In this document: positions 1-7,359 of the stretch, piece by piece | Layout of the letters: the number at the start of each line of letters is the position of its first letter | Numbering within the stretch: the first letter of the stretch is position 1 | Translations under genes and position numbers: made by a program | From: Aurantiacibacter zhengii | Lineage (GTDB): Bacteria > Pseudomonadota > Alphaproteobacteria > Sphingomonadales > Sphingomonadaceae | Assembly (NCBI RefSeq): GCF_003584125.1 | Contig: NZ_QXFL01000008.1 | Coordinates: 1-64,000, forward strand | Direction: 5' to 3' | DNA: 64,000 nucleotides | Notes under the pieces: model-generated | The model's input: the letters and a program-made list of their open reading frames with translations, nothing else | Database searches by the model: none | Told to the model about the DNA's origin: nothing

Positions 1-417
1 GACGATGACCCGCCGGTTGAAATCGTAGACGGCGGCATTGCCGCTGGCGCGCTCATTGCCGCGCGTAACCGTCACACCGCCAGTCGCATCGATGCGCTGG
101 ATTCGCAGACTGCCGGCATCGCTATAGGCTACCGTCGTCCGCGCCGCGGTCAGTTGCAGGTCGCCCTGCCGGATCTGGACATCGCCAGACAGGACAACCC
201 GGTTCTGCCGATCCTGCAACTCGATGCGATCGGCAGCATAGTTGACCGGCTGGTTTGAATTGAAACCGGCAATCGTCTGCGCCCCGGCAACCGAACCGAA
301 CGACAGCGCCGCGATCCCGCCGGCGATGAGACCGCCAGCCAGGCCGCGCACGACAAGGTGGCGAAGCGCAGGACGCGAGGATGGGGTTTCGGTATTCATG
401 CTGTCAGGCTCCATCAT
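1..417 (-). CDS. lptA: LptA/OstA-type periplasmic LPS transport protein (3' end outside window)
   Basis: Partial gene of 139 visible codons; the C-terminus lies beyond base 1. LptA forms the periplasmic bridge that carries lipopolysaccharide from LptC to LptD. A signal-peptide-like stretch (about residues 15-40, ending near VAGAQ) is followed by an OstA-type repeat region (NYAADRIELQDRQNRVVLSG, about residue 53 on), typical of the family. The ATG at 417 shares its A with the TGA stop of lptC (TGATG), so translation is probably coupled; an in-frame ATG at 399 is an alternative start. The rnd-lptC-lptA order is usual in alphaproteobacteria, where lptB and rpoN often follow. Confidence 0.85.
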   Translation of the reverse strand, partial: MMEPDSMNTETPSSRPALRHLVVRGLAGGLIAGGIAALSFGSVAGAQTIAGFNSNQPVNYAADRIELQDRQNRVVLSGDVQIRQGDLQLTAARTTVAYSDAGSLRIQRIDATGGVTVTRGNERASGNAAVYDFNRRVIV

Positions 418-1070
418 CACATTTCCTCGGGCAGTCGCAAGCGGCCGGGCACCATGCGCAACCTGGCGTTACCGTTGAGGGAGAAAGTACGCTCTTCCAT
501 GTCCGCGCGCATGGCATCGGCCGAGAAGGCACCGGCCGGGATCGCGCCGCTTACCTGCCCATCGCCAGTCAGGGTGCGGGAGGGGAGGTCGATCGTCACG
601 TTGCGAGCGATGAAATTGTAACCATCGGCAGCGTCGAACCGGACCGTGCCGGGAATGCGCACCTGCTCATCGTCGATATCATAGACGCCGCGCGGGGCGG
701 TAAGGACAGCCGGACCTTCGGCCAGCGCGAGCCGCGCTGTCATATCCTGCATCTCCACAAGTGGTATGGAATTACTGCGCTGTACCGCCTCGCCGGCGAC
801 CAGGCTGAACGGACGCGCCCTGTTGTCCTGACCGCGGTACATCGCGTTGTCGACGCGGAGCCGGTCGTCCGCGATGGCGACCTTGTTGCGGTCGAGCAGG
901 AAGCTGATCTCCCCGCGCGGCGACAGCGGGGTAATCAGCATCATCGCCGCGACCACGCCCACCAGGGCAGGAAGCCCCACGGCCAGCACGCGCACGATCC
1001 GATCCAGCGAACCTCCCGGTGTCGCGAACTGCTGGCGCCTGTTGCGCATCCTGTCTGCGGCTCTGGTCAT
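417..1070 (-). CDS. lptC: LptC-type LPS export protein
   Basis: 217 residues. LptC is a bitopic inner membrane protein that receives lipopolysaccharide from the LptBFG transporter and passes it to LptA. A basic N-terminus precedes one membrane segment (about residues 26-47, VRVLAVGLPALVGVVAAMML). The rest is a beta-rich periplasmic domain with the family-like LTAPRGVYD and TLTGDGQVSG stretches. The stop overlaps the lptA start by one base, and rnd lies 24 nt upstream on the same strand. No strong ribosome binding site is seen before the ATG at 1070. The assignment rests on domain type, length and gene order together. Confidence 0.85.
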   Translation of the reverse strand: MTRAADRMRNRRQQFATPGGSLDRIVRVLAVGLPALVGVVAAMMLITPLSPRGEISFLLDRNKVAIADDRLRVDNAMYRGQDNRARPFSLVAGEAVQRSNSIPLVEMQDMTARLALAEGPAVLTAPRGVYDIDDEQVRIPGTVRFDAADGYNFIARNVTIDLPSRTLTGDGQVSGAIPAGAFSADAMRADMEERTFSLNGNARLRMVPGRLRLPEEM

Positions 1071-1094
1071 GCCATGCTCTAACGCCCGAGATCA

Positions 1095-1712
1095 TTACTC
1101 GTGGCTGAAAATATCCTGGTCCGCCCAGCCTGCGATATCGAGCCGGGCGCGTGCAGGAAGGAAATCGTAGCACGCCTGCGCGAGTTCAAGGCGGTCTTCC
1201 CGCGCAAGACGCTCGATCAGGATATCGCGAAGACGGTGGAGATAGCGCACGTCCGAAGCGGCATATTCGCGCTGCGCATCGTTCAGTTCAGGCGCGCCCC
1301 AGTCGCTTGACTGCTGCTGCTTGGAAATACTCTCGCCCAGCAGTTCCTCGATCAGGTTTTTCAGCCCGTGGCGATCGGTATAGGTGCGCGTCATCTTGCT
1401 GGCGATCTTGGTGCAGAAAACCGGCGCGGCTACCACACCCAGGTAATACGCGATGGCAGCGAGATCGAACCGGGCGAAATGATAGATTTTCACGCGGCTG
1501 GGATCGGCGAGGACTGCCTTCAGATTGGGCGCGTCGTAGGTGCTGCCCTTGGCAAACCGAACAAGGTGCTCGTCACCGTTCCCGTCGCTGATCTGGACAA
1601 CGCAAAGCCGGTCGCGCGGCGTGATAAGGCCCATGGTTTCGGTATCGACGGCCACGGGGCCATCGGCGAGAACGCCGGCGGGCAGATCTTCTTCATGAAA
1701 ATGTACAGTCAT
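1095..1712 (-). CDS. RNase D-like 3'-5' exonuclease
   Basis: 205 residues. It carries the DEDDy exonuclease fold: motif I VDTE (D23, E25), motif II YHFARFD (D83) and motif III SDVRYLH. It has only the catalytic domain and lacks the HRDC domains of full-length RNase D, like the short RNase D-like proteins common in alphaproteobacteria. The likely role is 3' trimming of structured RNA such as tRNA precursors. The start is the ATG at 1712, with AAGGA eight bases upstream; a longer in-frame start at 1739 lacks such a site. It heads the strand that continues into lptC and lptA. Confidence 0.85.
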   Translation of the reverse strand: MTVHFHEEDLPAGVLADGPVAVDTETMGLITPRDRLCVVQISDGNGDEHLVRFAKGSTYDAPNLKAVLADPSRVKIYHFARFDLAAIAYYLGVVAAPVFCTKIASKMTRTYTDRHGLKNLIEELLGESISKQQQSSDWGAPELNDAQREYAASDVRYLHRLRDILIERLAREDRLELAQACYDFLPARARLDIAGWADQDIFSHE

Positions 1713-1826
1713 GGCGGCTGTCCTTAGAGCGATAAGCAACGCTGGGGAAGGGCGGATACCCGATTTAGGATGTCGGCTGCGGGTACTTGCGCAGCGCCAC
1801 TTTCACAGCCACACCGCCATCAGCCC

Positions 1827-3551
1827 ATGACCCTTCGAAACCTCATCAAGCGGGCGGCGCGCTACCGTGGTCAGCTTTTCGCAATCAGCGTGCTCGCGCT
1901 GCTGAGCTCGGTGAGCATGCTCGCCATTCCGGCGCTTGCCGGAATGCTGCTGGGCGATGCAATCACCGGCTCTGTCATGCAGGGCGGGGTGATCGCTGCC
2001 CTGCTGGTCGGTGCATTGCTGCTGACGACGGTATTTACACTCGCGTCCAACGTGGTGACGGCTACGTCCTCCGCTCGAATTCTGGCCGATTTCCGCTGCG
2101 AGGTGTTCGATCATCTCTCGCACCTGCCGCTGGAATTCCATGACAACAGCCGCCAGGGTGACCTGATTGCGCTGGCCACTTATGAAGCGAGCCGCCTGAG
2201 CGGCTTCCTTACCTCCACGCTCGCCAACGTGCCGGCCATGCTAGCAACTTCGCTCGGCGCAACTATCGCGCTGTTCCTTATCGATCCGATGCTGGCGTTT
2301 GTCGTGCCGGTACTGGTGCCCGTCTTTTATCTGGCCCTGAAACTGCTTTCGCTCCGCCTGCGCAAGCTTGCCATGCGCGCGCGTGAGGCGGAGGCGGAGG
2401 TCTATGCCGTGGCGGAAAGCCATCTACAGATGCTGATGGCGACCAAGACCTTCGCCACCGAGCAGGAACAGGCGGCGCGCTACGCCGAGGTGGTCGAGGA
2501 ATCGCGCAGACGCGCGCTGGCCGCGCAGCATGCCAGTGCGGCTATCGGTCCCATTTCGGGGTTAATTGCAGGCTGCGCCGCAATCTTCATTATTGCCGCC
2601 GCCGGCACCCAGCTTTCGGGCGCGCAGGAAAACCCTGCAGAACTGTTCGCCTTCCTCTTCTACGCCGCATTGCTAACCCGTCCCATCGGTTCGTTATCCA
2701 GTGTCTACGGCCAGTGGCAGGTCGCGAAGGGCACCTTGACCCGGCTGGAGCAGGTCCTGCAGCTGCCGGAAGAGTCGGGCTATGGAGAAAGCGGCATGAT
2801 TACCGAGCCGCGCGGGGCGATAGCATTCGAGAACGTGCGCTTCTCGTATCCAGGTCGCAACGGACCAATCCGCGATGCCAGCCTTACCATCGCGCCGGGC
2901 GAGGTGTTGGCCCTGATCGGGGAGAACGGTTGCGGCAAGACCACCCTACTCAAGCTGATGCTGCGGCTATACGACCTCGAGAGCGGACGGATCACTTTCG
3001 ATGGGCGCGATATTACCACGCTCGACGTGCGCAGTCTGCGCAGGCAGGTGGGATATGTACCGCAGCGCGCACTCCTGTTCAACGGCACGGTGCGCGAGAA
3101 TCTCGCTTTTGGCTATCACGGCAGCGAAGCGCCCGATTTCGAACGGGCCTTGTCGCTGGCACAGGCGAGTGCCTTCGTCTCCGCCCTTCCGGACGGGCTC
3201 GAGACCGTAATCGGAGACAACGGTGTCCGTCTTTCTGGCGGACAGCGCCAGCGCATCGCACTGGCGCGGGCGATCATCGCCGATCCGCCCGTGCTGGTGT
3301 TCGATGAGGCAACGTCGATGTGGGACCTCGAAGGCGAAGCGGCTTTCGTGGAATCGTGCCGCGACGCTCTCGTAGGGCGGACGGTACTGTTCATCACCCA
3401 CCGGCCTGCCAGTCTTGCATTAGCGGACCGTATCGTAACGGTCGAGGGCGGCGAATGCCGTGAGATCAGACCGGGGCCGGAACTCGCAGAGATATTGCCA
3501 ATACCGGTTGACGACAATTCACAATACGGTATTTCGACAGGGTCAAAGTAA
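1827..3551 (+). CDS. ABC exporter, fused membrane and ATPase domains
   Basis: 574 residues. The N-terminal half (about 1-300) is a six-helix exporter domain and the C-terminal half an ATPase with Walker A (GENGCGKTT), the signature LSGGQRQRIALARA, Walker B (VLVFDEAT) and the H-loop (FITHRP). It should act as a homodimer in the inner membrane; the substrate cannot be read from sequence. The D-loop is unusual: SMWD replaces the common SALD. The ATG at 1827 was chosen because the membrane domain begins there, although no strong ribosome binding site precedes it. It diverges from the RNase D-like gene across 114 bases. Confidence 0.85.
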   Translation: MTLRNLIKRAARYRGQLFAISVLALLSSVSMLAIPALAGMLLGDAITGSVMQGGVIAALLVGALLLTTVFTLASNVVTATSSARILADFRCEVFDHLSHLPLEFHDNSRQGDLIALATYEASRLSGFLTSTLANVPAMLATSLGATIALFLIDPMLAFVVPVLVPVFYLALKLLSLRLRKLAMRAREAEAEVYAVAESHLQMLMATKTFATEQEQAARYAEVVEESRRRALAAQHASAAIGPISGLIAGCAAIFIIAAAGTQLSGAQENPAELFAFLFYAALLTRPIGSLSSVYGQWQVAKGTLTRLEQVLQLPEESGYGESGMITEPRGAIAFENVRFSYPGRNGPIRDASLTIAPGEVLALIGENGCGKTTLLKLMLRLYDLESGRITFDGRDITTLDVRSLRRQVGYVPQRALLFNGTVRENLAFGYHGSEAPDFERALSLAQASAFVSALPDGLETVIGDNGVRLSGGQRQRIALARAIIADPPVLVFDEATSMWDLEGEAAFVESCRDALVGRTVLFITHRPASLALADRIVTVEGGECREIRPGPELAEILPIPVDDNSQYGISTGSK

Positions 3552-3601
3552 TGTCTCTCATCCAGATTTATGATGGCGAGAGAAAAAGCCAAAATTACTA
3601 T

Positions 3602-4054
3602 TCACGCTTCGCGCTCTTCTCTCAAAAATCTTAATTGGTCAATCGTTTTTGTTATCTGATTGCTTAACATTGTCTGATATCTCCCGACGAGTAATTGATA
3701 GTCGATGCCAAAAGGCGTTCGCCCGCCGCCAGGATTGATTTCGCTTTCGCGCTCCATCAGTTTTTGCGCCTCCGCGCGTGCCAATCGGCGTTCGCGCCAA
3801 AACAGAATGGCAAGGCGTTGGACCAGGGAATACTCTGTCGTGGTCATTGGGGCGAACTCTCGCTCAAGCTCCTCAAGCAAGTCGTCAAAAGCAGCCTCAT
3901 CCTCCAACGAACCGACAACGCGAGTACTAAGCGCACCATGACGCGTGGCGTTCTGAGCCCTTATCGCCATGCCCCGCGCGGTCCTATTTCTCTGTCTGGT
4001 GCGGGCAGGCGGGTTAACATTCTCATTTCGATTGTCATCGCTTGCAGATGTCAC
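3602..4054 (-). CDS. Hypothetical protein with an NATRHGALS-type N-terminal motif
   Basis: 150 residues, not assigned to a named function. It opens with a basic, low-complexity stretch leading to RAQNATRHGALS. This resembles a motif seen near the N-terminus of a group of uncharacterised proteobacterial proteins ('NA...RHG'). The remainder is charged and helical (LLEELEREF, LFWRERRLARAEAQ). There is no membrane segment or catalytic motif. The GTG at 4054 has AAGGGG eight bases upstream and is preferred to a GTG at 4081, whose GAAGAGG is too close. A striking TTTGCA repeat array lies immediately upstream. Confidence 0.6.
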   Translation of the reverse strand: MTSASDDNRNENVNPPARTRQRNRTARGMAIRAQNATRHGALSTRVVGSLEDEAAFDDLLEELEREFAPMTTTEYSLVQRLAILFWRERRLARAEAQKLMERESEINPGGGRTPFGIDYQLLVGRYQTMLSNQITKTIDQLRFLREEREA

Positions 4055-4087
4055 GCTACGATCCCCTTGGTTGCGACGCACCTCTTC

Positions 4088-4133
4088 AGGTTTGCAGCGC
4101 AGTTTGCAACTCGCTGCAAACCTTTGTGCACAA
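4088..4133. repeat. TTTGCA inverted/direct repeat array with adjoining palindrome
   Basis: A perfect 12-bp inverted repeat (AGGTTTGCAGCG at 4088-4099 and its complement at 4112-4123) encloses a third TTTGCA copy in the 12-base spacer. A 10-bp palindrome TTGTGCACAA (4124-4133) follows directly. It lies just 5' of the minus-strand hypothetical gene (start 4054) and upstream of ung. This looks like an operator array or an RNA hairpin; no adjacent regulator identifies the binding protein. Confidence 0.6.
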
Positions 4134-4212
4134 TCGAAAAAGAAAAATTTCCAAACGAAATCGCATGGGCTTGGCTCAACGTCTGGATTGTACGCCAGGT
4201 GACATTGCGCTT

Positions 4213-4245
4213 GCTATGAAGGCTGTGAAGTCACAGTTTCATAGC
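4213..4245 (+). promoter_or_regulatory. Long hairpin abutting the ung start codon
   Basis: Outer arms GCTATGAA (4213-4220) and TTCATAGC (4238-4245) pair over 8 bp. Inner arms CTGTGA (4223-4228) and TCACAG (4231-4236) pair over 6 bp. The TTG start of ung is at 4247, one base past the structure. In RNA the stem would cover the place where a ribosome binding site should be, so control of ung translation is possible. As DNA it could be an operator. Confidence 0.55.
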
Positions 4246-4246
4246 C

Positions 4247-4930
4247 TTGATCGATATTGTACCTCTTAGCTGGGCGCCCGTCTTGGCCCCCGTTTTCGCA
4301 AGTGACCAGTCGCGCGAACTTTGGCGCTGGCTGGATACGGAAGAGAATTCCGGAAAGAGCGTGTATCCGCCGCATGGCTGCCGCCTGCGGGCGCTGGAGC
4401 TCACCCCGCTCGATACGGTGCGCGTGGTAATCCTGGGGCAGGACCCCTACCACGGGCCGGGCCAAGCGCATGGTCTATGCTTTTCCGTGCCGGAAGGTGA
4501 GCCACCGCCGCCGTCGTTGAAGAATATCTTCAAGGAAATGGAAAGCGATCTTGGCCTGCCCCGCCCCGATCACGGATCGCTGGAGAAATGGGCGCAGCAG
4601 GGCGTGCTGCTGCTCAACAACACGCTGACCGTGCAACAAGGGATGGCAGGCAGCCACGCCGGGAAGGGCTGGGAAGCGATCACCGACGCCTGCGTTGCCG
4701 CTGTTGCCGAACGCGCCGAGCCCACGGTCTTCATCCTGTGGGGCAGCCACGCGCAGGGCAAGGCCGCGCGCATACCTGCGCTCCGCGATACCGGGCGTCA
4801 CCAGTTAGTGAAGAGCCCTCATCCCAGCCCTCTTTCCGCTTATCGTGGGTTCTTCGGCTCGCGACCTTTCTCCAAGGCTAACGCGTTTCTCGATACCCAC
4901 GGGCGTGGGACTATCGACTGGCAGCTCTGA
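4247..4930 (+). CDS. ung: Uracil-DNA glycosylase, family 1
   Basis: 227 residues, normal length for family 1. Ung removes uracil from DNA to begin base excision repair. The water-activating motif GQDPYHG is at residues 64-70 with the catalytic Asp, and the DNA-intercalating motif HPSPLSA is at 192-198. VFILWGSHAQGK provides the expected beta-strand. The start is a TTG at 4247 directly after a hairpin; no ATG or GTG fits better, because the conserved tryptophan of the family N-terminus (LSWAPVL) begins within the first ten residues. It stands alone between genes of lower GC at third codon positions. Confidence 0.95.
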   Translation: MIDIVPLSWAPVLAPVFASDQSRELWRWLDTEENSGKSVYPPHGCRLRALELTPLDTVRVVILGQDPYHGPGQAHGLCFSVPEGEPPPPSLKNIFKEMESDLGLPRPDHGSLEKWAQQGVLLLNNTLTVQQGMAGSHAGKGWEAITDACVAAVAERAEPTVFILWGSHAQGKAARIPALRDTGRHQLVKSPHPSPLSAYRGFFGSRPFSKANAFLDTHGRGTIDWQL

Positions 4931-5319
4931 TATTGCCCGCAACCCGGCCTTGCCAGCAGCGGATGGAAATGGGAAGATCGCAGGATGTATGAGGACGAAG
5001 CTCTTGCTGCGATGATCGAGCGCCTTACCGAATTGGATCGGGTCCACAGTCTGAACGATCAAGGCGGTGCCCCTGTTACTCTGCAGCAAGATAGCGTCGG
5101 TTGCCTCCCGCGCATAGATTCATTGCAACAGCAGCCAATGGCTCAAGCCGAAGAACGTCGGCGTGTTATGCAGCGCCCGCGTATCAGGTCTGCGCATGTG
5201 GGCTGCGCGAGAGTGGAGGTGGCTGGTGCTTAACCTATGGTGAGGAGGTTTCGACAGGCCGGTCGCGCGGCGATCCTTGCATGGCGACTTGTGTGAATTG
5301 TGCGTCGGGAGCCTAAAGG
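4931..5319. other. 389-base low-coding stretch between ung and the GT-C gene
   Basis: This is the longest stretch in the window without a confident gene. It holds one possible 82-codon ORF (4985-5233), listed separately, and an 11-codon mini-ORF (5281-5316) with a CVNC motif. That mini-ORF ends just before the TTG start of the glycosyltransferase. No tRNA, terminator or clear promoter was seen. Codon usage is less GC-biased than in most of the window. Confidence 0.5.
4985..5233 (+). CDS. Possible small hypothetical ORF
   Basis: 82 codons from an ATG with GGAAG eight bases upstream, which is good spacing. The first 30 residues look protein-like (MYEDEALAAMIERLTELDR); the remainder is polar and less convincing. 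Third-position GC is lower than in neighbouring genes. It may be a real small gene, a decayed remnant or chance. No family is recognised. Confidence 0.3.
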   Translation: MYEDEALAAMIERLTELDRVHSLNDQGGAPVTLQQDSVGCLPRIDSLQQQPMAQAEERRRVMQRPRIRSAHVGCARVEVAGA

Positions 5320-6744
5320 TTGTTCCGGCCCCTTTCGTCACGCGTGTTCGCACTGGGTGCGTCTGGCGTCTTAATTACTCTTGCGTCAGGGACTTTGATC
5401 GCCATGCGCGCGACGACTTTGCTAGGCGACGAGTTCACCTATACGGATATGGCAAGGTCCATCGCTAATGGGCTGACTGGCCAGTCATCGATCACGGCCA
5501 TGATTGATGCAGTGATCGGACCGGGGTGGTTCATGCCCGCAATGGGGATTGCCGGAGCCCCGGCATTCCTGTTCAGCGACGAACCGCCGTTCTGGGTCCT
5601 GCGGCTTCTTCCCCTGATCTTCAATCTTGCGCTGCTCGCTCTTTTACTCAAAGCGGTGTGGCTGGAATGGGGACGAGTACATGCTGCCGCTCTGTTGCTG
5701 TTCCCTGGTATGGTTCTGGGCTGGTATGTTGCAGCTTCAGGCTGGTGGCCTGAGATACCGTCCGGTTTGCTCGCGATGCTGTCCCTTGTCGGTTGCTGTA
5801 AAATCGGCATGCACGTGGTACGAGGCGAGCCAGTTGGCTGGCGTCTTTTGCTGCTGTTCGAGGTGGCATTGATCGCCGCGCTCTACTTTCGCGGGCCGGT
5901 GCTTGTCCTGGCCATCGGGCTTCACGCGATCCTGTTCGTCCTCGTGCTTACCAAATTGCCGGCGTCGGGACGAAGCCTTGGGCGATTGGCCGTCGGCATT
6001 GCACTATTCATTGCGCTACTACTTCCTTGGAGCATTGCAATCAGTGCAAAGTTTGAAAAGCCAATTCCCACCACGACCAATGTTCCGCTCGTATTGGCGA
6101 ACAGTTTTGGCGGACCTGAGCGGTCTTGCTTTGGGCCTTGTGAACCGGGACAGGACATTTGGCCAGCATGGGAATTTTCTCAGGCAGTCACTGAGGAAAC
6201 GGGCGAGAATGTGCTCGATATTCAGGCGAAGATGCTGGACCATGCGCTGGCCGATCTGACTACGAGCGAATACCTCGCATCAGTTAGGGAAAATTTTGGC
6301 CGTTTCCTTTTCGATCCGATGCAGCGACTGCGCGCTTACAAAGATCGAATGTATTCCGTTCCCGAAAATTTGCGCGAGCCGCTTATCGGTCTGATCAGCG
6401 CGGTCACGCTGATTGTCTATGTGCCTTTCCTGCTGGCGCTACTGCTCGCCAATATCCTGCCATTCCGGCACGGCGACAAGCTGCGGATGCAGTCTATTTT
6501 GCTTAAGGCGGCGACGACGTGCGCGTTCATCCAGCCGTTCGTGCACAAATCCAGTGCAAGGTACTGGACCGGCTTCGCACCTCTCATGGCCTGGGCGGCT
6601 GCCCTTCTGATGTCTGCCTGGTTGCAGCGTCGTGCGGGAAAAACCGTAAGTACCATGCCGGGATGGATCGACTGGGCGCAGCGTGGCTATGGCGTCGTAT
6701 TTTTCGCGTGCGGCGTTCTTATCACGGTCGGCTTATCCGCGTAA
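5320..6744 (+). CDS. Membrane glycosyltransferase of GT-C type (hypothetical)
   Basis: 474 residues with about 10-12 hydrophobic segments. After the first segment comes LLGDEFTYTDMAR, an acidic loop like the catalytic first periplasmic loop of lipid-linked-sugar-dependent GT-C enzymes (PMT/ArnT-like). A soluble stretch lies at about residues 245-350. The likely role is glycosyl transfer on the periplasmic face of the inner membrane, with donor and acceptor unknown. The TTG start at 5320 has GGGAG at 5307-5311, eight bases upstream. Codon use is less GC-rich than in flanking genes, consistent with acquisition. A general multi-pass protein of other function cannot be excluded. Confidence 0.65.
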   Translation: MFRPLSSRVFALGASGVLITLASGTLIAMRATTLLGDEFTYTDMARSIANGLTGQSSITAMIDAVIGPGWFMPAMGIAGAPAFLFSDEPPFWVLRLLPLIFNLALLALLLKAVWLEWGRVHAAALLLFPGMVLGWYVAASGWWPEIPSGLLAMLSLVGCCKIGMHVVRGEPVGWRLLLLFEVALIAALYFRGPVLVLAIGLHAILFVLVLTKLPASGRSLGRLAVGIALFIALLLPWSIAISAKFEKPIPTTTNVPLVLANSFGGPERSCFGPCEPGQDIWPAWEFSQAVTEETGENVLDIQAKMLDHALADLTTSEYLASVRENFGRFLFDPMQRLRAYKDRMYSVPENLREPLIGLISAVTLIVYVPFLLALLLANILPFRHGDKLRMQSILLKAATTCAFIQPFVHKSSARYWTGFAPLMAWAAALLMSAWLQRRAGKTVSTMPGWIDWAQRGYGVVFFACGVLITVGLSA

Positions 6745-6776
6745 GGAACGTTCCGCCACCGAAGCCAAGGCCGGGG

Positions 6777-7028
6777 TTAGCCGATGGTTCGGACAGGCTC
6801 GATTAAAAGGAAGTCCACCAGCGGGTAACGCGCGACCTCAACATCCTCGGCATCGAGCACCATGATGTCCTGTTCCAAGTGCAGGTGCCCGGTGCCGAGT
6901 TCGCGGGCGGCGAGAGAGCGCGCCACCTGCTTTGCCACCAAGCTTACCGCCCATACATCGGGTAGATCGAAAGCGATCGCGGGGCTGCGAATGTTGCCAC
7001 GCTCAAGGCAGAATCGGTAGTCCGGCAT
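6777..7028 (-). CDS. Small DUF6894-like protein
   Basis: 83 residues. The MPDYRFCLERG opening followed by DLPDVWAVSLVAKQVARSL matches the pattern of short proteins annotated as DUF6894 in alphaproteobacteria: an aromatic beta-strand, then a 'D-x-P-D' loop and a helix. No function is known for that group. The ATG at 7028 gives the family-like N-terminus; a longer start at 7109 adds an unrelated stretch. It converges on the GT-C gene, 32 bases away. Confidence 0.55.
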   Translation of the reverse strand: MPDYRFCLERGNIRSPAIAFDLPDVWAVSLVAKQVARSLAARELGTGHLHLEQDIMVLDAEDVEVARYPLVDFLLIEPVRTIG

Positions 7029-7132
7029 TGTTTGCACTGAAGACCAGACACATTGCAGCGTTATGACTGTTAGGTGACAGTTGGGTGCCTGTGCCGCTGG
7101 CGCGGTCACCTGTGTCTGCTAGGAGCATGGCC

Positions 7133-7306
7133 ATGGCCGCCCTAGGATGCTTTCTGCTCTTGATCTTCCCTATCTTGGGCCTCGTCATAGGCGGCTGGCT
7201 AGCTGGGCGCGAGGGCATGATCTGGGGCGCAGGCATCGGCCTTGTTGTTGCGCTGGGCGTATCCGGGGTCATGGGCTACGCGTTGGTGAAGGCGCGACGC
7301 AAATAG
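7133..7306 (+). CDS. Small two-helix membrane protein
   Basis: 57 residues, nearly all hydrophobic: segment 1 at about residues 3-22, a short polar turn (AGREG), segment 2 at about 27-50, and a basic tail (KARRK). The function is unknown. The second of two neighbouring ATGs (7133) is chosen because AGGAG at 7121-7125 lies seven bases upstream of it but only one base before the first ATG (7127). A hairpin at 7309-7336 follows the stop. Confidence 0.6.
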   Translation: MAALGCFLLLIFPILGLVIGGWLAGREGMIWGAGIGLVVALGVSGVMGYALVKARRK

Positions 7307-7308
7307 AT

Positions 7309-7336
7309 AGGGCGTTTCCCTTACGAAAAACGCCCT
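7309..7336. terminator. Hairpin between convergent genes
   Basis: Perfect 9-bp arms AGGGCGTTT (7309-7317) and AAACGCCCT (7328-7336) with a 10-base loop sit between the small membrane gene (ends 7306, plus) and gltD (ends 7360, minus). A run of T is weak on both strands. Position suggests a shared transcription end. Confidence 0.6.
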
Positions 7337-7359
7337 TCCTCTATTCGCGATAATTGCGA

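Noticed and set aside
4223-4236. TGTGA-TCACA as a CRP site before ung
   Set aside because: The half-sites are separated by two bases instead of six; it fits the inner stem of the hairpin better.
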